The translations under genes and the position numbers were made by a program. DNA of 38,793 nucleotides, taken from contig BJGT01000016.1 in the NCBI GenBank assembly GCA_014190675.1, positions 1 through 38,793 of the forward strand, in the 5' to 3' direction. A model generated the notes under the pieces. The model was given only the letters and a program-made list of their open reading frames with translations. It did not search any database and was not told the origin of the DNA. The stretch comes from Comamonadaceae bacterium. Lineage in GTDB: Bacteria; Pseudomonadota; Gammaproteobacteria; Burkholderiales; Burkholderiaceae_C. Below, piece after piece: positions 9,012 through 17,405 of the stretch (positions are counted from its first letter, which is position 1; every line of letters begins with the position of its first letter).

Positions 9012-9026
9012 ATAAGAAAAACTTAT
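9012..9026. promoter_or_regulatory. LysR-type binding palindrome between the dioxygenase and regulator genes
   Basis: Perfect inverted repeat ATAAG-N5-CTTAT, which contains a T-N11-A core (T9013, A9025), the hallmark of LysR-family operators. It lies in the 92-bp gap between two divergent genes, 21 bases before the regulator ATG, in a local A/T-rich patch. This is where LysR regulators usually both autoregulate and activate the divergent operon. Confidence 0.7.
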
Positions 9027-9046
9027 GTATAACTAATGAGTTACCC

Positions 9047-9940
9047 ATGGCCGCTCTGCCGCCACTGAATTGGCTGCGTGTATTTGACGCGGCTGCCCGG
9101 GCGCTGAGCTTCACCAACGCGGCCCAGGAGCTGCACATGAGCCAGTCGGCCGTCAGCCAGCAGATCAAGAGCCTGGAGAACGCGCTGGGCCGCCCGCTGT
9201 TTGTGCGCCGGGTGCGCGGGCTTGAGTTGACCGACGAGGGGCGGGGATACTGGCCTACCGTGCAGGCCGCCTTTGCCATGCTTGAGGAAGGCACCAAGGT
9301 GCTGACCGGCCGCAATGACCCCCATGTGCTCGAGTTGCATGTGAATTTGTCCTTCGCGATTTATTGGTTGACACCGCGCCTGGCGGGCTTCATGGCAGAG
9401 TTTGAGTGGGTACAGCTCAACATGGCGACCTCGATCTGGCCAGAGGAAAAGCCCAGCGCCTCGGCCGCCGTTGAAATCGTCTTTGGGCAAGGCAAGTGGG
9501 AGAGTCGGCTGGGCACCCGGCTGACCCAGGACCAGGTGTTTCCGGTGTGCAGCCCTGAGCTGGCGAACCGGATTCACTCGGTACAAGACTTGAGCCGGGA
9601 GCGACTGATTGACCTGTCTGGCACGCTGCAAAGCTGGGACAGCTGGTTTGACGCCCAGCCCGAGCGCGGTGCTGCCGTGCCAGCCGTGGTCCACCGCGCC
9701 AGCACCTGGGCGGTCAGCCTGGAGTGGGCACTGGAGGGCCTGGGTGTGGCGCTGGCGCACGACACGGTGGCGAGCCACTTGATTCGGTCCGGGCGCCTGG
9801 TGCGTCCCCTGCCATTCGCCTTGCCGATGAAGGAAGCCTACTACCTGATCTCGCCCCAGGGCGGACCACCGAACGCGGCAGCTGAGGCGTTTCGGCGTTG
9901 GGTGTTGCGTGAGATGGCGGTTGTGGTGGCACCGGCTTGA
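9047..9940 (+). CDS. LysR-family transcriptional regulator, GcvA-like
   Basis: LysR-type regulator of 297 residues. The winged helix-turn-helix spans about residues 6-65, with the recognition region ALSFTNAAQELHMSQSAVSQ followed by QIKSLENALGRPLF. An effector-binding domain of the GcvA kind follows, with HRASTWAVSLEWALEGLGVA near its end. It is transcribed divergently from the dioxygenase, HD-oxygenase and DMT genes, with a T-N11-A palindrome between them, so it probably controls that operon. The inducer is likely the operon's substrate or product; the sequence does not say which. Confidence 0.9.
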   Translation: MAALPPLNWLRVFDAAARALSFTNAAQELHMSQSAVSQQIKSLENALGRPLFVRRVRGLELTDEGRGYWPTVQAAFAMLEEGTKVLTGRNDPHVLELHVNLSFAIYWLTPRLAGFMAEFEWVQLNMATSIWPEEKPSASAAVEIVFGQGKWESRLGTRLTQDQVFPVCSPELANRIHSVQDLSRERLIDLSGTLQSWDSWFDAQPERGAAVPAVVHRASTWAVSLEWALEGLGVALAHDTVASHLIRSGRLVRPLPFALPMKEAYYLISPQGGPPNAAAEAFRRWVLREMAVVVAPA

Positions 9941-9996
9941 CGGCGCGGGCGCGAGTTAGCTTTTGGCGCGGGTTGGCCCCTGGCGCGGACGGGGAC

Positions 9997-10066
9997 GGCG
10001 TGCCTCATTCCGCTCGTGTCCTCCGCCCTGCGGGCTCCCCCTTGACCTCGCTGCACCAGGCACGCC
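9997..10066. repeat. 70-bp element with 9-bp inverted ends
   Basis: The arms GGCGTGCCT (9997-10005) and AGGCACGCC (10058-10066) are exact inverted repeats around a core containing CGCTCGTGTCCTC and GGCTCCCCCTTGACC. The related copy at 10364-10431 lacks this core, so the element looks like a discrete unit. Similar core sequence occurs in the repeat-like tail of the truncated dioxygenase gene near 6190-6230. It is far too short to encode anything; a small palindromic or MITE-like repeat is the best description. Confidence 0.62.
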
Positions 10067-10170
10067 ATCCCCTGCCTGACGGGGCGAGGCTAGATATCCG
10101 AATAGCTCAACCCCGGGTTCCAATCGCTTGCGCGCCAAGGTCGTCAAGGTGGTGACGGGTCGGGCGGCGG

Positions 10171-10232
10171 AGCGAGGTCAAGGGGGAAGACACGGGAGCC
10201 CGAAGGGCGCCTGTGTCTGGAGGACACGAGCG
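10171..10232. repeat. Inverted, interrupted copy of the 10011-10054 element core
   Basis: AGCGAGGTCAAGGGGGA at 10171-10187 is the reverse complement of core sequence near 10036-10052. GAGGACACGAGCG at 10220-10232 is the exact reverse complement of 10011-10023. Between them the inverted copy has extra bases, including a GACAC...GTGTC pair. Together with the 9997-10066 element, a transcript through here could fold into a long imperfect hairpin. Confidence 0.62.
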
Positions 10233-10638
10233 CAGCTGCTCGGCCCGGCGCCGCCTTGACCGGTGCGCCAAATACAAGCGCGACCCAGCAGCGCTATACA
10301 CATGCCCCGTAAACAAATGCCAGACACGAGCTTGAGCGTTTTTTGAGGTGGTTTGGACGCTGGGGTTGGCTCCTGGCACGGGCAGGGACGGCGTGCCTGA
10401 CGGGGCGAGGCTGGATATCCGAATACCTCAAAGCCTGAACGCCTAGGTCCGCTTGCTTGCGTCTCAAGGTGGTGACGGGCTGGGCTGGCACCTTGTCAGG
10501 CAGACTCGGGCTGATGACGGCGAGGTTGGTCGTGGCAAGCAGCAGGGCTTGGGTTGCGGCCAGCTTGTTTCAGACTCGCAAATGCCGCTCAAAATATGGC
10601 GAGCTAAGTTGCCGCGACATGGCTGCAGGCCAATTTAA

Positions 10639-12063
10639 TCAATATTTCATGACCACGAGCCGGGTCTGGGTGAACTCCAGCATGCCGTGCTTGCCGTCGT
10701 CGCCGCCCAGGCCGGAGCGCTTCCAGCCGGCGTGGTAGCCCTGGTAGGGGTCGGCCGGGGTGCGGTTGATGTACAGCTCGCCGGCCTCGATCTCGTTGCT
10801 GGCCTGCATGATGTCTTGGTAGTTGGCCGAGTAGATCACCGAGGCCAACCCGAACTGGTGGTCGTTTGCCAGGGCCAGCGCGTGGTCGATGTCGCGGTAG
10901 GGCAGCACACACAGCACCGGGCCGAACACCTCGTCTTGCACGATCTCCATGTCCTGGCGCACCTGGGTCAGCAGGGTGGCGGGGTAGAAGTAGCCGGGGC
11001 CGCCCGGCAACATGCCGCCGCAGTCCAGCTGTGCACCCTGCGCCACCGCCCGCTGCACCATGACGTGGATATCGTCGCGAGCCGTGGCACTGATCAGGGG
11101 CCCCATGTGCTCGGGGTGCAGGGCGCGGTCGCCAATGGTGCGCGCGGCCAACAGCGTTTTGAGCTTGGCAACCAGGGCGTCGTGCACGCTGTCCTGCACA
11201 TAGACCCGCTCCACGGCGGTGCAGAGCTGGCCGCAGTTGGTGGTCTTGGAGCGCACGATGTCACTGGCGGCCCGGTCCAGATCGGCGTCGGCGGCCACGA
11301 TGGCCGGGGTCTTGCCGCCAAGTTCGAGCGACACCTTGGCAATATTGGCCTTGGCGTAGTCCAGCACGCGCCGGCCGGCGCTCAGGCCACCGGTCAGGGT
11401 GATCATGGCCACCTTGGGGTGGGTGCACATGGCCTGCGCCTGCTCGTGGCCCATGGCCATGATGTTGACCACGCCCGGCGGCAACCCGGCGTCCAGCACC
11501 GCCTGCGCAAACTCAAAGGCCGAGCAGGGCGTGTTGTTGCTGGGTCGCACCACCACGGTGTTGCCGGCAATCAGGGCCGGCGCGATCTTGCGCAGCAGGG
11601 TATAGACCGGGTAATTGAACGGAATCAGGCAGGCCACCACCCCCATCGGCTCGCGGTGCAGCATCAGGTTCTCCCGGGGGGAGTCACTGGGGATGATCTC
11701 GCCCTCGATCCGGCGCGCCCACTCGGCGTGGTAGCGCGTCACTTCGGCAGCGTAAACCGCTTCATCGGTGGCGTCTTGCAGGCTTTTGCCGGTTTCCTGG
11801 GCCAGGGCCTGCCCGATCTGCGCACTGCGCGCCACCAGCGCGTCGGCCAGCTTGTGCAGATGGGCGCCCCGCGCCACGCTGGTCAGTTTGCGCCAGCCGC
11901 GTTGGGCGGCAGCGGCCTGGTCGCAGGCCTGCAGCACCTGCACGGTGCTGGCGGCGCTGACTGTGGCGAACTGCGCCTCGGTGGCCGGGTTGTCCACGGC
12001 AAACGTGGCGCCATCCTCAGCGGCCAGCCACTGGTTGCCGATGAGGTTCAGGTAAGCCGTCAT
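10639..12063 (-). CDS. NAD-dependent aldehyde dehydrogenase, AldA-like
   Basis: Aldehyde dehydrogenase of 474 residues close in layout to E. coli AldA (lactaldehyde/glycolaldehyde dehydrogenase). It shares EWARRIEGEIIPSD, the SLELGGKTPAIV block and a C-terminal YHAGWKRSGLGG...GKHG ending. Catalytic residues are C281 in CGQLC, E248 in LELGG and N150 in IPFNYP. One oddity is the cofactor-binding KPSE motif, which reads RPSN here (around residue 173), so the usual Lys and Glu are replaced. It is the last gene of a minus-strand operon, with one base between its ATG and the stop of the enolase-superfamily gene. It probably oxidises an aldehyde made by that pathway; the substrate is unknown. Confidence 0.85.
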   Translation of the reverse strand: MTAYLNLIGNQWLAAEDGATFAVDNPATEAQFATVSAASTVQVLQACDQAAAAQRGWRKLTSVARGAHLHKLADALVARSAQIGQALAQETGKSLQDATDEAVYAAEVTRYHAEWARRIEGEIIPSDSPRENLMLHREPMGVVACLIPFNYPVYTLLRKIAPALIAGNTVVVRPSNNTPCSAFEFAQAVLDAGLPPGVVNIMAMGHEQAQAMCTHPKVAMITLTGGLSAGRRVLDYAKANIAKVSLELGGKTPAIVAADADLDRAASDIVRSKTTNCGQLCTAVERVYVQDSVHDALVAKLKTLLAARTIGDRALHPEHMGPLISATARDDIHVMVQRAVAQGAQLDCGGMLPGGPGYFYPATLLTQVRQDMEIVQDEVFGPVLCVLPYRDIDHALALANDHQFGLASVIYSANYQDIMQASNEIEAGELYINRTPADPYQGYHAGWKRSGLGGDDGKHGMLEFTQTRLVVMKY

Positions 12064-12064
12064 G

Positions 12065-13258
12065 TCAGAAATAGCCCAGCGGGTGCTGCGCCATGCTCAG
12101 GTGCAGGCCCTTCTCGTGGTAGGGGTGGGCAAGCGCCACTTCTTCGTTCAGTTCCACGCCCAGGCCGGGCGCTTTGCTGGGGATCACATAGCCGTCTTCC
12201 CACTGGATTTTGGTCTTGAGCAGCTTGGCATGGAAGCCGCCGAGCTGCTGGATGCTCTCCAAAATCAAGAAGTTGGGGATGCAGGCCGCCAGCTGGATGT
12301 TGGCTGCGGCTTCGATCGGGCCGCAGTACAGGTGCGGCGCGATCTGGGCGTAGTGCGCCTCGGCCATGCCGGCGATTTTTTTGCATTCCAGAATACCGCC
12401 TACCCGGCCCAGCGCCGGCTGCAGAATGCTGGCCGCGCCGGTTTCCAGCACCCGGGCAAACTCGTACTTGGTGCACAGCCGCTCGCCGGTGGCAATCGGG
12501 ATGCTGGTGTGGCGCGCCACCTCGGCCATCATCTCGGGCCGCTCGGGCGGGGTGGGCTCCTCAAACCACAGCGGGTCGTATTTTTCGATCCGGCGCGCCA
12601 TGCGCTTGGCGCCAGACACGGTGTATTGGCCGTGGGTGCCGAACAGGATGTCGGCCTTGTCGCCCACCGCTTCGCGGATCAGCTTGCAAAAGCGCTCCGA
12701 CATGTCCATGCGCTCCAGCGTGGGCTGGCGCGGGTCAAACACCGAATAGCCCCCCACCGGATCAAATTTGATAGCAGTAAACCCTTGCTGCACATAGACT
12801 GCAGCCCGTTCTGCCGATCGAACCGGGTCGCCGTAAAAGGAGTCGTCCTCGGTCTCATCGGGGTACAGGTAGGTGTAGCTGCGCAGGCGCGGGTTGACCA
12901 GGCCGCCGAGCAGGCTGTAGACCGGGCGGTCCAGCGCCTTGCCGGTGATGTCCCAGCAGGCCATCTCCAGCGCACTGAGCACACCCATCAGCGAAATGTC
13001 CGGCCGCAGCGAGAAGCCTTCGCCGTAGGCGCGGCGCCACAGGGTTTCGGTCTGCATCGGGTCTTCGCCGGCAAACACGCGGGCGAACAGGTCTTCAGCC
13101 ATGGCCGCAATGATGTGCGGGCTGAAGGTGGCGGCATAGGCTTCGCCCACGCCCTCGATGCCGCAGGCGGTGCGGATCTTGACAAACACAAAGTACTTGC
13201 CGCCAAAGCCGGGCGGTGGGTTGGCGACGACAAAGGTCTTGATTGATTCGAGTTTCAT
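12065..13258 (-). CDS. Mandelate racemase/muconate lactonizing enzyme family protein, atypical active site
   Basis: Enolase-superfamily protein of 397 residues, nearest in layout to galactonate dehydratase. It keeps K164 in IKFDPVGG, the metal-ligand Glu E234 (FEEP) and E259 (TGERL), and the catalytic His H309 (APHLYCGP). Two normally conserved acids are absent. The first metal-ligand Asp (DFHG in E. coli DgoD) is replaced by GTHG at residues 207-210. The Asp that pairs with the His (QPD) is A282 (QPALGRVGG). An AAGGAAC ribosome-binding site precedes the ATG. Flanked by GMC oxidoreductase and aldehyde dehydrogenase genes, it probably dehydrates or cycloisomerises a sugar acid or aryl-acid derivative. 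The substrate cannot be named. Confidence 0.82.
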   Translation of the reverse strand: MKLESIKTFVVANPPPGFGGKYFVFVKIRTACGIEGVGEAYAATFSPHIIAAMAEDLFARVFAGEDPMQTETLWRRAYGEGFSLRPDISLMGVLSALEMACWDITGKALDRPVYSLLGGLVNPRLRSYTYLYPDETEDDSFYGDPVRSAERAAVYVQQGFTAIKFDPVGGYSVFDPRQPTLERMDMSERFCKLIREAVGDKADILFGTHGQYTVSGAKRMARRIEKYDPLWFEEPTPPERPEMMAEVARHTSIPIATGERLCTKYEFARVLETGAASILQPALGRVGGILECKKIAGMAEAHYAQIAPHLYCGPIEAAANIQLAACIPNFLILESIQQLGGFHAKLLKTKIQWEDGYVIPSKAPGLGVELNEEVALAHPYHEKGLHLSMAQHPLGYF

Positions 13259-13287
13259 GGACTTGTTCCTTGAGTAGGGTCGTAAAT

Positions 13288-14907
13288 TTAGCGGGCAGCT
13301 TGGAGGATGGCCTCGGCCCCCTTGTGGGCCACCATGGTGGTGGGCGCGTGGGTGTTGCCCGAGGTGACCGTGGGGAACACCGAGGCATCCACCACATACA
13401 GCCGGTCCACGCCATGCACCTTGAGCTGCGGGTCGACCACCGATGTCTGCGGGTCTGAGCCCATCATGCAGGTGCCGACCGGGTGGTAGCAGGTGCTGGC
13501 GCGGTCACGAAAATCGGCCAGCATGCCGGCGTCGTCCAGCGCATCCAGCGACGGCGGTATGGCTTCCCTAATCAGGCCGCGCAGCGCCGGCGTTTGGCTC
13601 AGGCGCTGAACCAGTTTGGCGCCCAGCAGCGCCACGCGCGCGTCGTCCGGGTGAGACAGGTAGTTGGGCTGAATATGAGGTGCCACCTGCACCTCCGGGC
13701 TGGCCAGGTCAATGCGGCCCCGGCTCAGTGGCCGGCAGGGCTGAAAACACAAAATGAAGCCGGCAAACTTGTCGGGCACGATCTGGGTGCCGGTGTCGGA
13801 CTGCGCCAGGGTGTAGGTGATCGGGTTGCAGTACAGCTGCAAATCCGGGCGCCAGGCGCCAGCGTGCGATCGGACAAAGCCGCCGCATTGGTTCACGCTG
13901 ATGCTCAGCGGCCCGCCCAAGGTGGTGACGTACTGCAGCCCCACACGCAGCTTGCCCAGCCAGCTGCTGAGCACATTGTTCAGCGTGGGTTGGGTGGCCT
14001 TGTAGTAGTAGCTCATGGCCAGGTGGTCTTGCAGATTGCCGCCGACCGCGCTGTTGGCATGCACCACTGGAATGCCGTGGCGATGCAACAGGTCGGCTGG
14101 CCCCACGCCTGAGAGCTGCAGCAGCTGCGGGCTTTGCACTGCGCCAGCACTCAGCACCACGGCGCGCCTGGCGCGGGCCTGGTGTTCTACGCCGTCCTGG
14201 CGGTAACAAATGCCCACGGCTTGGCGACCTTCAAACAGCACCCGACTGGCCATGGCGCCAGTCAGCAGCCTGACCTGGCCGCGCCGAAGCGCCGGGCGCA
14301 AAAACGCGTCGGCTGCCGACCAGCGCAAGCCGTGGCGGGTGTTGATCCGGTAGCGGCCCACGCCTTCAGGCTCAGTGCCATTGAAATCGTCGGTCAAGGG
14401 CAGGCCAGCCTCACGGGCGCCGTCAAAAAACACCTTTTCCATCGGGTGCAGTTGCCGGCGCACATCGCTGACGAACAGCCGGCCGCTGCCGCTGGCCCGG
14501 CCATCGGCATCGACCTGGCGCTCAAAGCCCTCAAAGACCGGCTGCACATCCTGCCAGCCCCAGCCCGGGTTACCCAGCGCAGCCCAGTCGTCAAAGTCCT
14601 GCGGCAGGCCGCGGCAGTAGACCATGGCGTTGATCGAACTGGAGCCGCCGACCACGCGGCCACGCGGCATATAAATGCGCCGGTTGTTCAGGCCGGCGTC
14701 TGGCTGCGCCTCGAATTTCCAGTTGACCCGCTGGTCGTAAAACGATTTGCCGTAGCCGATCGGCAGGTTGATCCAGAGCCGGCGGTCATGCCCACCGGCT
14801 TCGAGCACCAGCACGCTGGCCTGGCCGTCGGCACTGAGCCGATCGGCCAGCACACAGCCGGCAGACCCGCTGCCCACCACGATGTAGTCGTATGCATCGA
14901 CTGTCAC
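13288..14907 (-). CDS. GMC-family FAD-dependent oxidoreductase
   Basis: Glucose-methanol-choline oxidoreductase of 539 residues. The N-terminal FAD motif is DYIVVGSGSAGCVLADRL. The GMC signatures are MPRGRVVGGSSSINAM and, further on, VVLSAGAVQSPQLLQLSGVG. The active-site His is in CYHPVGTCMMG, and the C-terminal NTHAPTTMVAHKGAE carries the second conserved position. It oxidises an alcohol to an aldehyde and passes electrons to O2 or an acceptor. The start is GTG at 14907 with AAGGTG upstream. It lies 29 bases before the enolase-family gene and 54 bases after the transporter, in one operon ending with an aldehyde dehydrogenase. Choline is a common guess for this family, but nothing here shows it. 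Confidence 0.88.
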   Translation of the reverse strand: MTVDAYDYIVVGSGSAGCVLADRLSADGQASVLVLEAGGHDRRLWINLPIGYGKSFYDQRVNWKFEAQPDAGLNNRRIYMPRGRVVGGSSSINAMVYCRGLPQDFDDWAALGNPGWGWQDVQPVFEGFERQVDADGRASGSGRLFVSDVRRQLHPMEKVFFDGAREAGLPLTDDFNGTEPEGVGRYRINTRHGLRWSAADAFLRPALRRGQVRLLTGAMASRVLFEGRQAVGICYRQDGVEHQARARRAVVLSAGAVQSPQLLQLSGVGPADLLHRHGIPVVHANSAVGGNLQDHLAMSYYYKATQPTLNNVLSSWLGKLRVGLQYVTTLGGPLSISVNQCGGFVRSHAGAWRPDLQLYCNPITYTLAQSDTGTQIVPDKFAGFILCFQPCRPLSRGRIDLASPEVQVAPHIQPNYLSHPDDARVALLGAKLVQRLSQTPALRGLIREAIPPSLDALDDAGMLADFRDRASTCYHPVGTCMMGSDPQTSVVDPQLKVHGVDRLYVVDASVFPTVTSGNTHAPTTMVAHKGAEAILQAAR

Positions 14908-14961
14908 TTGCCCACCTTGCGCTTCCTCAGGTTCTAGCCGGGCGACACCCGGGACAGCAGT

Positions 14962-16248
14962 TTAGGGCAGCTCAGCACTGCTGCCTGGCCCCTGAACGAC
15001 CGAGCTCTGGCGTGTGTTCTGCTCGCGGCGCGGGTCCATTTGCAGCACTGCTTGCGAGCCCCCGCCCATCAGCACATAGTCCGATTTTTGGCTGGAGGCG
15101 CCAAAGCCATGGGCGACTTTGCCAGCAAAATACCAAACTGTGAGGCCCAGTACCGCCAAGATGCCGGCAAAGTAAAGCATCAGGCTTTCTGGACCCAGCA
15201 GGTCCATCAGGCTGCCACCCAAAGTTGGCCCCAGGGTGGCACCGATGCCGTACAACAACAGCAGCCCGCCGGTGACCTCAAGCACCCGGTCCGGGTCGAT
15301 CAGGTCGTTCACATGGGCCACGCACAAGCCATAAATGGTGAACACCAGACCGCCGTACACAGCGCCCAGCACAATCAACCAGTTTTCATACTCGCGCGCC
15401 AGGTAAAACCCCGCCCCGGCGACGGCAGCGCCAGCAACACAGACCCAAAACAAGACCCAGCGCCGGTCACGCCGGTCTGACAGGTGGCCCACCGGCCACT
15501 GAAGCACCGCGCCGCCCAGAATCGTGGCAGCCATGAAGGTGGCAATACCGGTTTCGCTGAAACCCACCCCTTGACCAAACACATGGCCCAGGCTCAACAG
15601 GGCGCCATTGAGCAGGCCTGAACCGAGCGCAGTGATGACGCCGATTGGCGATATGGCAAACAGCTTCAACAGGCCTAATTTGGGTGCCTCTGATGGCTGT
15701 GGTTCCTCAACCGGTGTCAGGGTCAGCGGCAGCAGGGCAAAAGAAAACAAAATCGAGACCAGCGCAAAGGGGGTGAACCCAAAGCGGTCACCGACCAGAA
15801 TCAACCACTGCCCAACTGCCAGCGAGACACCGCTGACCGCCATGTAGGCCGCAAAAACCTTGCCACGCTGCTGGCTGGTGGCCACCACATTGAGCCAACT
15901 CTCCACCACGATGTACAGCCCCACAATGCACACGCCACTGGTAAAGCGCAGGCCGGCCCAGAACCAGGCGTTTAGCCACAGGGCATGCAGCAGGGGCAGG
16001 GCAGAGGCAATGGACGCCATGGCCGCAAAAGCCCGGATGTGACCGACCTTGCGGATGATGGCCGGGCAGCTGTAGGTTCCGTAGACAAAGCCTGCAAAAT
16101 AAGCCGACATCACCAAGCCCGTCACCAGGCCAGAAAATTTGGCCGAGCCGGCTTGCGCGCCGATGGCCGAAAACAGCAAACCGGTGCCGACCACAAGCAA
16201 GCTGACTCCGCTGAGCAAGGAGGCCAGGGGCAGCAGTAATTTGTTCAA
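14962..16248 (-). CDS. MFS transporter, YcaD-like
   Basis: Major facilitator transporter of about 428 residues with 12 hydrophobic segments. It resembles E. coli YcaD in its early helices: LVMSAYFAGFVYGTYSCP, IRKVGHIRAF, GLYIVVESWLN, and the Arg-Gly-Lys loop RGKVFAAYM. The central loop is short, with TPVEEPQPSEAPKL. I prefer the TTG start at 16248 because AAGGA lies 6 bases upstream and the first helix begins directly after it. An upstream TTG at 16293 would add 15 residues. It is the first gene of the MFS-GMC-enolase-ALDH operon and probably imports that pathway's substrate. It diverges from the carnitine operon. Confidence 0.85.
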   Translation of the reverse strand: MNKLLLPLASLLSGVSLLVVGTGLLFSAIGAQAGSAKFSGLVTGLVMSAYFAGFVYGTYSCPAIIRKVGHIRAFAAMASIASALPLLHALWLNAWFWAGLRFTSGVCIVGLYIVVESWLNVVATSQQRGKVFAAYMAVSGVSLAVGQWLILVGDRFGFTPFALVSILFSFALLPLTLTPVEEPQPSEAPKLGLLKLFAISPIGVITALGSGLLNGALLSLGHVFGQGVGFSETGIATFMAATILGGAVLQWPVGHLSDRRDRRWVLFWVCVAGAAVAGAGFYLAREYENWLIVLGAVYGGLVFTIYGLCVAHVNDLIDPDRVLEVTGGLLLLYGIGATLGPTLGGSLMDLLGPESLMLYFAGILAVLGLTVWYFAGKVAHGFGASSQKSDYVLMGGGSQAVLQMDPRREQNTRQSSVVQGPGSSAELP

Positions 16249-16476
16249 GATAGATCCTTGGCGGCTGCCTGACACCGATGCGGCAAACGGCAAGTGCGGA
16301 GTGTGGCATTTTGACGATCGGGTCTCGATTCAGTTTGCGACCTCCAAAGCCGAATTCGCTCTTTGGTCGCCAGCAGTCAAATGCGGGTCGTGCCGGACTT
16401 GAGAGGTGCGGCTGTGCCAGCGTTACAGTGCGGGAGCTGGCCGCGCCGTCGTGGCCGCCTCGAGGAGCTCAAGCCC
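16249..16476. promoter_or_regulatory. Divergent promoter region between the MFS operon and the carnitine operon
   Basis: This 228-bp gap must hold the promoters for both divergent operons. I see no -35/-10 pair good enough to name. A short CGAATTCG palindrome and the well-spaced GAGGAG (16462-16467) before cdhC are the only clear elements. No regulator gene such as cdhR lies beside it. Confidence 0.45.
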
Positions 16477-17364
16477 ATGAACCCTAATGTCATCATCACC
16501 TGCGCCCTGACCGGTGCCGGCGACACAGTAGACAAGCATCCGGCCATTCCGGTCACGCCCACACAGATTGCGGCGGCGGCAGTAGAAGCTGCCAAAGCCG
16601 GTGCGACCGTGGTGCACTGCCACGTGCGTGACCCTGACACTGGCAAGGGCAGCCGCGACCCGGCGCTCTACCGCGAGGTGATGGGCCGCATTCGCGACTT
16701 CGGCGTAGACATCATCGTCAACCTGACCGCCGGCATGGGCGGCGACCTGGAAATCGGCGCCGGCGAGAACCCGCTGGCCTTCGGCCCGGCGACTGATCTG
16801 GTGGGCCCGCTGGCGCGGTTGGTACATGTGGAAGAACTGCTGCCCGATATTTGTACGCTTGACTGCGGCACCCTGAACTTTGGTGACGGCGACATCATTT
16901 ATGTGTCCACTCCTGCGGCCTTGCGTGCGGGGGCCAAACGCATCACCGAACTCGGCGTCAAGGCCGAGCTGGAGATTTTTGACACCGGCCACCTTTGGTT
17001 TGCCAACCAGATGATCAAGGAGGGCTTGCTGCAGGACCCGCTGTTCCAGCTGTGCCTGGGCATTCCCTGGGGCGCACCGGCCGACACCACCACCATGAAG
17101 GCGATGGTCGACAACCTGCCCGGTGGCGCCACCTGGGCCGGCTTCGGCATCGGCCGCATGCAGATGCCGATGGCGGCGCAAGCCGTGCTCTTGGGCGGCC
17201 ATGTGCGGGTGGGGCTGGAAGACAACCTGTGGCTGGACAAAGGGGTGCCCGCCAGCAATGGCTCGCTGGTGGAGCGCGTGATCAAACTGATCGAATGCAT
17301 GGGCGCCCGGCCCATGAGCCCGGCCGCCGGGCGCGTCAAGATGGGCCTGAAGGCCCGCAGCTGA
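16477..17364 (+). CDS. cdhC: 3-dehydrocarnitine cleavage enzyme (BKACE family)
   Basis: Beta-keto acid cleavage enzyme of 295 residues. It condenses 3-dehydrocarnitine with acetyl-CoA and splits the product to acetoacetate and betainyl-CoA. The zinc-binding HCH is H47/H49 in [14 protein letters not shown]. Further family blocks are [38 protein letters not shown] and [12 protein letters not shown]. These agree closely with what I recall of Pseudomonas aeruginosa CdhC. The start is fixed by GAGGAG nine bases upstream. cdhA follows after 41 bases, giving the C-A-B order of the Pseudomonas carnitine operon. Other BKACE members use other keto acids, but this context makes carnitine the strong choice. 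Confidence 0.9.
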   Translation: MNPNVIITCALTGAGDTVDKHPAIPVTPTQIAAAAVEAAKAGATVVHCHVRDPDTGKGSRDPALYREVMGRIRDFGVDIIVNLTAGMGGDLEIGAGENPLAFGPATDLVGPLARLVHVEELLPDICTLDCGTLNFGDGDIIYVSTPAALRAGAKRITELGVKAELEIFDTGHLWFANQMIKEGLLQDPLFQLCLGIPWGAPADTTTMKAMVDNLPGGATWAGFGIGRMQMPMAAQAVLLGGHVRVGLEDNLWLDKGVPASNGSLVERVIKLIECMGARPMSPAAGRVKMGLKARS

Positions 17365-17405
17365 CCCGGTCTTTTTTGATCCCGGCTTCTTTCTAGGAAC
17401 TCTGT

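Larger units (their letters stand above)
9971..10431. repeat. Direct repeats in a gene-free interval
   Basis: The interval 9941-10638 contains no gene I can support but is built from repeats. A 35-bp block at 9971-10005 recurs at 10364-10398 with few mismatches. A 37-bp block at 10074-10110 (starting GCCTGACGGGGCGAGGCT) recurs at 10395-10431 with two mismatches. Both copies continue into GTGGTGACGGG at about 10150 and 10470. In the second copy the two blocks overlap; in the first they are separated by extra sequence at 10006-10073 carrying an element with inverted ends. This reads as a duplicated unit into which a short element was inserted or from which it was lost. Confidence 0.8.

Noticed and set aside
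10687-12219. 510-codon plus-strand frame opposite the aldehyde dehydrogenase
   Set aside because: Low-complexity Gly/His/Val-rich translation antisense to a clear AldA-like gene.
16400-16430. TTGAGA and TACAGT upstream of cdhC as a promoter
   Set aside because: The spacer is 19 bases and both boxes are weak.
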